Assembly (NCBI RefSeq): GCF_000090795.2
Contig: NW_003546242.1
Location: 1,207,686 to 1,271,685, forward strand
DNA length: 64,000 nucleotides
Direction: 5' to 3'
Source: Amphimedon queenslandica
Lineage: Eukaryota; Porifera; Demospongiae; Haplosclerida; Niphatidae
The notes under the pieces are model-generated. The model searched no databases and had not been told where the DNA came from. It worked only from the letters and a program-made list of their open reading frames with translations. How positions within the stretch are numbered: the stretch's first letter is position 1; every line of letters begins with the position of its first letter. This document shows, piece after piece, positions 56,605-64,000 of this stretch. A program made the position numbers and the translations under genes.

Positions 56605-58660
56605 ATGCCAGACCACTGTGTTGCTGCTGGCTGCACCAATTCTGTCACAATTAAAGGAATGAATGTATTTAAGCTTCCAAAAACTGATGAATTAAGATAG
56701 AAATGTATAGGTCAAGTACGTAGGACAAGGGATAAGTGAACTGGTCCAACAAGAACTCAGCAGTAATAGGCAGTGACCATTTCACTGCTGATTGTTTTTA
56801 AGATTCAATACTATGCCCATCATTTGGAATAAAAGTGAAAAGGAGTCTTAACCCAATGCAGTGCCTACTATCTTCAAAAGGAGTCTTAAAGCAGCTACTA
56901 CTGATGGAAATGTTTGCAAAAGGCCTCAAACTGCACTTGAGAAGATAAAAAGAATGAAGTAATTTTAATAAACAAGTATGGTAAAATAAGACACATTACT
57001 GGTTTTGCAAGACTTGTTGAATGCTGATGGACCATCTTATTCTGTAGTTGACCTGTATAACCAGCAAACAAGATGTAGATCTACCACTGGTTAAAGACAC
57101 TTCACACCATGTATTATTTTGCCATTATTGTATTACACTTTTTAAAGATCACTTTTGGACGACAGGCACTTCAGTGAGAGACAAAGTTAAACCAAGATTG
57201 TATCTCTAAAAGTATATGCATGAATTATAACTAAATAATTGTTATACAGATTGATCGTGACAACTGTGATGTTGGGATATAATGCAATTTGCTTTCCATG
57301 CCACTAAGCCATGATGCTGTAAATGATGATCAAACAGATGACTTTAAGGATAAAATAGATATTAATGATCCTGATGATATCCCAGAACAAGATGTAAAGG
57401 AAGGTAGTATGTTTTTTTGAGTAAAACAGTTTGTAAATTTTATGTAGTGTCAATAGTAGTCCAAGTGAATACAAATTGTATTTAATATTTGAAGAGGCAC
57501 TAACTACTTTTGTTTTCCTTGTGTTCATTCTGCCAGTCTAGTACATCCATTACAAAACAAGTTATAGGAACCTTCCATCGCATCAAACAGAAAGTCAGTA
57601 GCTGTGGGTTTGAGTATAATTGGAATAGCCAATCATTCAGCAACAACATCCCAACTGGAAACATTCTATTGTGGGCAGCTATTCTCTTCACTGGTTCTCT
57701 TCAAAAAAAGTGATACGTATGCTTCGCACTATTGAATGTGCCTCAATCTCTAGCAGAGCATTATATGACCATCAGAAACAATTCTTGATTCATGCTGTAT
57801 TGACTGTGTGGGACCATTATTAGCAAGCCTTTATAGGTATGCTTAAAAATGATCCAACTCCTTTAGTCATAGGAGGTGATGGAATGGCAGATAGCCCTGG
57901 TCACAGTGCTAAGTATGGGTCTTATTCTGTTTTTGAGCTCAATCACAAAATAGTGTTAGATATTCTGTTAGTACAGGTAAATATTATTCATGAATGTAAC
58001 AAAAATCATCACTTTTATAGAGTAATGAAGTTGCAGGCACTTATCCTGCTCTCATGGAAGAAAATTAAAGACAAGCCTTCACTGGTGAAGATGTAACAGC
58101 CAGTTCAAGTGATGACAAGAAGAAAGCTGTCTTTTCTGGCCTCCAAAACTGTGTATTTAACTTTTACTGAATTTTCATTGCGACACAGTGCTCTAATATT
58201 AATAAAAGCACTAACACCATCTTATTCATTGCCAGTACTTATTCATAATAATCTCATTAAATTTAATAAAGTATTCTGGGTGGGGTTTGTGGCTATGTAT
58301 GTAAATTGTATGCTTAGAAGTTCCTTTGATCTTTTACATAGGTATACAAGTATTACAGATGAGTTCTACTTTATTTTTTTCGATAGCGATGAATCAGTGT
58401 CAATTCTGCAAAAAGGCACTATTATAGAGTAATCTTCACTCAACTTGGGAGAGAAATGTCATTTAAAACCTGGAAAGCGAGTCATAGATGGCAGAGTAAT
58501 AACATATGGTTGGCTGTGCGTGTGTTGTTCATCATTAATATTATTGTAACAACAATAGTAAGAGCAATATAATTGTTATTATAGGTTGTAGGAATGATGT
58601 CACCAATCTAGAAGAACAGTTTCTTGCCGGAATTAACACTCCTGATTTTCTACCTGACAA
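56605..58660 (+). pseudogene. THAP-domain, Kolobok-like transposase, 5' part
   Basis: The start MPDHCVAAGCTNSV at 56605 gives the CxxxC pair of a THAP zinc finger, with VFKLPKTDE, a later WTGPT-like block and VIGSDHFTADCF (56760-56800) providing the C2CH histidine part. Acidic and linker exons follow near 57310-57410. The catalytic region starts near 57545: KQVIGTFHRIKQKVSSCGFE, NNIPTGNILLWAAILFTGS, then PLVIGGDGMADSPGHSAKYG and VFELNHKIVLDILLVQ (57860-57975). THAP plus GDGR.DSPGHSAKYG resembles proteins of Kolobok-type elements (TTAA target) and related vertebrate THAP proteins. Stops at 56698 and elsewhere break it. The frame is cut at 58666 by an inserted TIR element. Confidence 0.6.
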
Positions 58661-58666
58661 TCGTGA

Positions 58667-59580
58667 CGCCAACGGTACCGGAAGTCATAAGAGCCTGTAT
58701 AATTTTATTGTAATACACTTGACAGTATGAATAATTAAGGAGTTGCTACTTTATTTTATATTTATTTTTCATTTAATAGTTTTACTATGAAATTTGCATA
58801 CAATACACAGAACATACATATTTATCACCATAAAAAACATCAACCAGTTTAAATAAACTATAACAGAACTGCAAGCAACTGATGTCCTTGACTTTACCGG
58901 ATGCGTACAGTGTTCTAGACAACTCCAGCTTCTTGTCCATTTGCTTACAACAAGATGGTAGCTAGAAGAATATACTCCAGAAGTTTAAAGTTGTTCCAGC
59001 AAGAAATAAGGATGATGTGGTCTCTGAAAGTCAATGGCACATAATATGACTATAATGACCAGTATAAAATCTAGCTTTAAAAGGATTTCAAACAATTCTA
59101 TTGCGGTAAAATGACTTCATTAATGATCCTGAGTGTGGAATCTGTAGAAAAAAGGAACAGAACAGTCAAAATATGGCATGAAACAATGGACCATGCAGGC
59201 TGAATCTACATTATGGATGCAACTGTCGTTCTAGACAACAGTATCAAAACGAAACTTTGCATACACAAAAATCTACTAATAGGCCAGTTGCATACCTAAT
59301 TCTGAGCTTTTCTGGCCAGTCCCAGTACTATTATATACCTAGATAGTGTACACCATTTTCCAAACAGCGACAATAACAAGCAAAATGTACTTACATTTCA
59401 GACTGAAAACTAACCAATTGATTCTATACCTCTTTGCTTCAAGTTTGAGTTTGCTTTTTAGAGCTATAGACTTCCCACCATCTTGTAAACTGCACAAAAC
59501 TAAACACAGCTTTAGCCATCACTTGGCAGCCATTATGACGTCACTTGGAAAATAAAATTCACGTGAGCTTACCGTTGGCG
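58667..59580. mobile_element. 914-bp TIR element inside the THAP gene
   Basis: Ends CGCCAACGGTA and TACCGTTGGCG, flanked by TCGTGA (58661-58666) and TCGCGA (59581-59586), a 6-bp duplication with one mismatch. No coding domain inside. It separates FLAGINTPDFLPDN (58628-58663) from TAEDFSDEDYPATLKEDTST (59588-59645), which read on together in one gene. Confidence 0.8.
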
Positions 59581-59586
59581 TCGCGA

Positions 59587-60330
59587 CTGCTGAGGATTTT
59601 TCTGATGAGGATTATCCCGCTACATTAAAGGAAGACACTAGCACTCCGAGAAAAATAGTACATCATAAAAGGCAGAGTTGTTACAAATTTTTTAGGGTGT
59701 ACACAATGTTACAGCTAAATCATTAAAGAAGAGAGGAGCCTCAGAAATGTTAAAAGAAGCTAAAGAATATGGTATAGTATTACATATTAATGTTCGTTAC
59801 TTAAATTTATGTGATGTTACAGGTATATGCAACATTAAGAGAGGAAAAACTATGAAACCTGTGAAAATGCTGAAGAAAGGTACCTGAAAAGTTATTACCA
59901 AAATGAGCTTAATCCTTATATTTTAGAACAACAATCCACTATTAAAGTTTTATCAATATTTGACACTACTGATTTCATGAAGGCAGTTGATACTGGAAAT
60001 CCTGCTGCTGTAACAGCTGAACTGCTGTAACCCTTATCACCAGCCATTCTGTTGAAATTTTTTCACCTATGTGTATAAGCAATAGTAGCAGCTATAGCTG
60101 AGATGATGATAAGGATAGTATTTCTTCATTACCACCGCCTATAATACTTGATCAAAGTGCACAACAAAGAAAAGGAAGTCGTGGCTATGAAAGAAAAACT
60201 AAGAAGTGTATTTCCTCAGTTTATGGCATCCACACTAAATTTTGAACCACTGTGGACAAAGACAGTGCAGCAGCTATAAATTATTCAGCTGCTGGTTTAA
60301 GAGCCAAAGAGTATTATTATTGACCGAGTA
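59587..60330 (+). pseudogene. 3' part of the THAP gene, or a second coding remnant
   Basis: After the insertion, coding-like blocks continue as EDFSDEDYPATLKEDTSTP, LKKRGASEMLKEAKEY near 59740, YLKSYYQNELNPYILEQQST near 59880-59940 and FDTTDFMKAVDTGNPAAVTA near 59960-60020. Composition is coding-like; frames change and stops occur. No domain is recognised, so it may be the C-terminal part of the THAP protein or an adjacent gene. Confidence 0.4.
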
Positions 60331-60644
60331 AACATTTCCTTTTGGTGAAGCATAAACTAATTTTGGTATTGTTTTTTTTTAGTAAAACACTATCAATGAT
60401 TTATTTTAACTTATTAACCTGTAACTGAGAATCACGCAGTTACAAGTTAACTACTTAACCAACCGGATCAACAGGTTAACAGCTGTTCCACAAGCCCCCA
60501 ATATTATGACTAAATGTATATGTAACTGTGTAATCAATGACAATTATGACACTAGTAATAACTATAATGCGTAACTACAGGTACTGTAAATGTACATGTA
60601 TGTAAAATACTATCACGCATGAAACACTGTAATAATAAATATTA
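60331..60644. other. Spacer with a small inverted repeat
   Basis: GTAACTG and CAGTTAC (60421-60443) form a 7-bp stem. TTAACCTGT and ACAGGTTAAC near 60414 and 60470 form a second inverted pair. No gene. Confidence 0.4.
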
Positions 60645-62260
60645 AAACTAGTATCGTGTAGGACCCCCATCTGCTTCTATTACTGTTGGAATCACTTTCT
60701 TTAAATATCTAATGTATTTCCTATATTTGGAAATAGTGACTGTTTCCCATAATTCTGTTATCCCAATATCAGGTCATCCCTAGTTCTTGGCTTTACTTCA
60801 CAGCGAAGTTAATCCTTCAGCTTGTGCCACACATTCTCAATAGGATTAAGGTCAAGGGATTCAGCAGGTGTTTTCCACCAATTAATGCTGTTTTCCTCAA
60901 TCCACTTTGCCACCCTTTTGGAAGCATGTTTGGGGTCAATGTCCATCATTAATTTTGGGTTTTCATTGACTTTACGAAGGTATGGCACCAGCACAGTTTG
61001 CAATACTTCAATAAATCCTGAAGCGTTTATCATACCTTGAAAGACTACTATTGGAGTCTTCCCCTCCCAAACAATCCCAGCCCATACATGAACTTTAACA
61101 AGATGCTTGAGTGTAAAGAAATTACACAAAAATGTACATTAAAATTAATAAATTTTGCACTATAGCCATGGTTTAGGCCTTGGCTGGGTCGCCTTCTTTC
61201 TACAACAAAATCTGTGAGATTCAAGCATCGCACTGGTCTCATCATTCCATACAACATCATTAAACCCATCATTCATAGGTTCTTGTAAATAAGCTTGCAC
61301 TCTAGTTAACCTCTTTATCTCAAACGGTCATAAATACATGTACCTGTAAATACGATAGTCTCACCTTGTTTTCTGAATGTATTATTTGGCAGTAGGCACT
61401 GCCTCTAAAGGTCCATCCTCACTTCGTTCTAGATTACAGAATAGTCTTTAGTGACAATGGATGTTGTTTCTCAGCTAGAATCCACTAAAGCTGTACAGCA
61501 GTGGTCACATCATCTACTAGCATCTGCTCTTCCACTATTCTTAGGACCTGATATGTTATTTTAGTCGGACGACCAGAACCTAAAGTTTTTTATTAATTAT
61601 TGTAGTAAAGCTATAACCTTAGAATAATGATTATACATATGCCCTTGGTATTATTGATATTGTATATTTAGTTATCGTATAGTGTATAAGTGTATCAAAG
61701 GCACCACCCATACTGTATATCTCATACAGCACAGTTCAGGTTCATACCGCACAGTTTGTGGTCAATACAGCACAGTTTGTGGTTTCCTGTTGTATAAACT
61801 GTGACCGCCCACAAATAAGAGCAACACTATGTAGAAGCTAGATGACTCCGCGAACAGATAGTACAGTCTCTTTTGGTTCTTTTTGTTATTCTTCACTTTG
61901 CCTATGGCTGGTGCTTTTGATGCATTCACCCACTATGACCATTTAGTAGTAAAAGCACGGTTCCCCCTGTGATCTATGGAGAATACGGCACTCGAGGTGT
62001 TGCCTGAACAACCACGTAGCACTCGGCTCTGCCTCGTGCTGTTTGGTTTTCTTAACTGCACCTCTTGTGCTGTATTTCACGTACAGCATGGGGAACCATG
62101 CTTTAACTAATACTAGTCATTAACAATAGACTGTGTAAACAAATACTTATAAGACACTCCTCATTATCGGGACGTCGAGCAATAGTTGCAGTTTCCTTGT
62201 ATCTCTTGAGGAACCTAAACACACCACTAACTGTAACTTTTAGGCCTTCATTATTTATCA
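60645..62260 (-). pseudogene. Tc1/mariner transposase relic 2, with an insertion
   Basis: Reading leftward: helix-turn-helix end VFRFLKRYKETATIARRP near 62230-62170. A 590-bp interruption follows. Then GSGRPTKITYQV near 61570-61540, IVEEQMLVDD, a first catalytic block DVVWNDETSAMLESHRF near 61255, VKVHVWAGIVWEGKTPIVVF near 61090, and MDIDPKHASKRVAKWIEENS (61010-60910; the second aspartate block, DNDPKH normally). The end is SLDLNPIENVWHKLKD near 60850 (SPDLNPIEN normally), and a shifted tail ITELWETVTISKYRKYI runs to about 60700. DDE-type cut-and-paste enzyme. Frameshifts and the insertion make it inactive. No terminal repeats identified. Confidence 0.82.
61579..62168. other. ~590-bp insertion in Tc1/mariner relic 2
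   Basis: It interrupts the gene exactly between the ARRP and GSGRP motifs that are adjacent in the family. It contains three imperfect ~20-bp tandem units of CAGCACAGTTTGTGGTC near 61727-61786 and a CAGCATGGGGAACCATGC stretch near 62083. No inverted ends found. An intron is less likely because no GT donor is seen at the left edge of the gene frame. Confidence 0.55.
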
Positions 62261-63079
62261 TTTCCACTATAGTGGTTGATCTGTAACTTTCTGCTGTTCA
62301 AAGCCAAAATAAGCATCTAGTGCATCTAAACTTAGGGCTCACAATGAAAATAAAGAACTATCTGCTTCTCATAGTCGCTGTAAAGCATTCTTTTTATCTC
62401 CTAAACTTCTTTCCCACTCACTTATACAGTTGCTATGACAACATGCATTTAAGGTGCTATGTTGATTATCAATTATTATTGTTAGTTAAAAAAACAAAAA
62501 ATCCAAACATGTACACTGTAGTAAAATCTTGCTCTCACAACTTAAAGTTCAACTACAAAAGTAAACAACAATGAATAGAATAACTGAATGAACTGGACTC
62601 TCCCTGCATGGTGGTGTTACCAGTACCAAAGCTTTTCGTCTTACTTTCTACTCATAGCAAAACTCTGCCACAAAAATGAAACTATTGTATCACCACAGGA
62701 ACTGCACGGACCCACGGGGCAAATAGATTTTTGAAGAGAAGCATGACAGCAGCTATTTCTCACATGACTCAGTTTCATCATAGATTGCTCAAATGCACTT
62801 CGCTTCACTCCACCCTTATATTCTTCCTGTAGCCCTACCCATGCACTATGACGGGTGTATGAAGCGAACTACTGCGTAGCTACCCTTCGCTACTTAGCTT
62901 GTGCAATACTGTACTTCAGCTGAATAACTAAATAAACCATGCATACCAATGCATGTACATAAACAATTTATTAGTTGCCAAGGCCAGCCTTAATGAATAA
63001 TAAGTAAATATTTAGAGCAATTGGTTCAATTCTCTGTACTTATACCTTTCGCTGTGTAGACTAGGCACTCATAAATATA
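62261..63079. other. Gene-free stretch
   Basis: No recognised coding block. It probably includes the 5' flank of the Tc1/mariner relic. Confidence 0.35.
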
Positions 63080-63480
63080 ATGAAAAATAGCAGTGGTAAG
63101 CCCAGTCATGTGATATTAAAAACATACACTCTGTGTACTCAATGCATATTGCCTTGTGTCTATCATAAACATTTAAAGATTAGCACACTGTACCTGTATT
63201 AGCCATATTGGTAACAACAGTTTGTTAGGCAGGTAGGGTGGTGAGAGATTGGCCATTACAAACATTTTTACCCCCAGTTCTGGTTCTCACGACCAGACTG
63301 CTGTTCAGCACGGCTATCATGCTAACACAGTAGTTGTAATAGCTCTATTATGTTGCGGCATGTAGTAAGGTATTAGGTGTTCTGTGTCATGAGAATAAGG
63401 CCAGAGTGTGTGTGATGTAACAAAAGTAGCCAGGCAGACTGGGAGATTCAACCGACTGTTATGGCGCGCCTTAGATGTCA
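63080..63480 (+). repeat. Dispersed ~400-bp repeat, copy 2
   Basis: Direct-orientation partner of 55600-55965. The shared core is CCCCCAGTTCTGGTTCT near 63272 and CATGCTAACACAGTA near 63318. It differs by many substitutions and small indels. Confidence 0.75.
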
Positions 63481-63501
63481 GGACTTGTCATTTTGTATTG
63501 G

Positions 63502-63528
63502 CACGTGATGTCTTGTGCGCGCATGCGC
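63502..63528 (+). promoter_or_regulatory. E-box and NRF1-like palindrome
   Basis: CACGTG at 63502-63507 and a perfect GCGCATGCGC at 63519-63528. The latter is the consensus recognised by NRF1-type factors in animal promoters. It lies about 45 bp upstream of the ATG at 63573. Function here is inference. Confidence 0.45.
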
Positions 63529-63571
63529 ATGAACAACACACGAGGGATCACATGGTTATTAAGTAATTAAA

Positions 63572-63665
63572 TATGGCTGCTTCTTCTGATCATGATACAA
63601 ACACGATGTCTTTTGGGCCTTCTGGTGGCTCTAAAACTAAAACAGAAAGCCTGGAGGCCGAATAA
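63572..63665 (+). CDS. Short open frame after promoter-like sites
   Basis: It starts MAASSDHDTNTMSFGPSGG and ends with a stop after about 30 codons near 63664. The small, Ser/Gly/Lys-rich N-terminus could be a first exon whose continuation lies beyond. A plausible later exon at about 63797-63890 reads YNKKVAIELKLLDLDFSEFN. No family recognised. The gene would run off the window's right side. Confidence 0.3.
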
Positions 63666-64000
63666 ATAGAAATAGAGGGAGAGTATAAAGAAGGTGAGAC
63701 ACTGAGACAAGTACAGATGTGGCCAGTGAGAGTGTTAGACTCACCATGATGGTGAGAGTGCCTAACTGGCTTTATTAATAGTACAATTATATAGGAGATT
63801 TGACTGTAAGAGGTTACAATAAGAAGGTAGCAATTGAATTAAAGCTGTTAGATCTTGACTTCAGTGAATTTAACCCTCACTCCTCTGTAACAGATTATTG
63901 ATTAATGGCACACGTATTATATCATAATTATGTATAATTATTATCATATTATGCTGATAATTTTGTAGCCAACATGCATCCTCGGTGCTGGGAGTACACT
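63666..64000. other. Right edge
   Basis: Apart from the possible exon at about 63797-63890 no feature recognised. A short AATTATGTATAATTATTATC tract lies near 63925. Confidence 0.3.

Noticed and set aside
1-64000. tRNA and rRNA genes
   Set aside because: No stretch was recognised as either on reading, but no covariance search was possible, so this is absence of evidence only.

Overview
This is A+T-rich (roughly two thirds A+T by eye) eukaryotic DNA with no compact gene layout, no operons and no RNA gene that I can recognise. Almost everything identifiable is a transposable element or a remnant of one. Families present are Ty3/Gypsy LTR elements, hAT, Tc1/mariner, EnSpm/CACTA-like, a THAP-domain Kolobok-like element, a helicase-carrying DNA transposon with a DUF6589-like protein, and several MITE families. 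Together with a HECT-ligase-like fragment, a BEN-like fragment and a HIRAN-like fragment, this points to an invertebrate animal. A demosponge or other early-branching metazoan is my best guess, by inference only. I see no confidently intact host gene; nearly every coding region has stops and frameshifts.

Layout. 0-15 kb is a nest. An old element has copy A at about 150-1565 on + and copy B on - between about 15095 and 1790. Copy B was split by a 5.4-kb helicase-bearing DNA transposon (4974-10415) and by a Ty3/Gypsy retrotransposon (10715-14886); copy A gives the uninterrupted comparison. 16-20 kb holds two inverted halves of one transposase type and a Tc1/mariner relic. 20-28 kb is sparse: an unrecognised coding remnant, a BEN-like fragment, a HIRAN-like fragment, a MITE and a diverged segmental duplication.

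28-33.5 kb is a hAT element (hAT-1) split by a second hAT (hAT-2, 29585-32987, perfect 8-bp target duplication), which itself carries a MITE in a TTAA site. 33.5-45.3 kb looks like one large EnSpm/CACTA-like element (33532-45308, AGT duplications) that received a Ty3/Gypsy element (35504-39803, ATGGC duplications). 46.5-48 kb has a MITE inside a MITE and a long fold-back. 49-50.4 kb is a third hAT relic and 51-51.8 kb the HECT-like fragment. 52.1-54.5 kb is a degenerate tandem array of about 115-bp units. 56.5-60.3 kb is the THAP/Kolobok-like gene, split by a 914-bp TIR element. 60.6-62.3 kb is a Tc1/mariner element on -, itself split by an insertion. The last kilobase has a dispersed repeat and a promoter-like cluster before a short reading frame.

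The genes do not form a pathway. The unifying theme is layered insertion. In the clear cases an empty site can be read from a sister copy or from target duplications, so the relative order of insertion can be worked out from the sequence itself.
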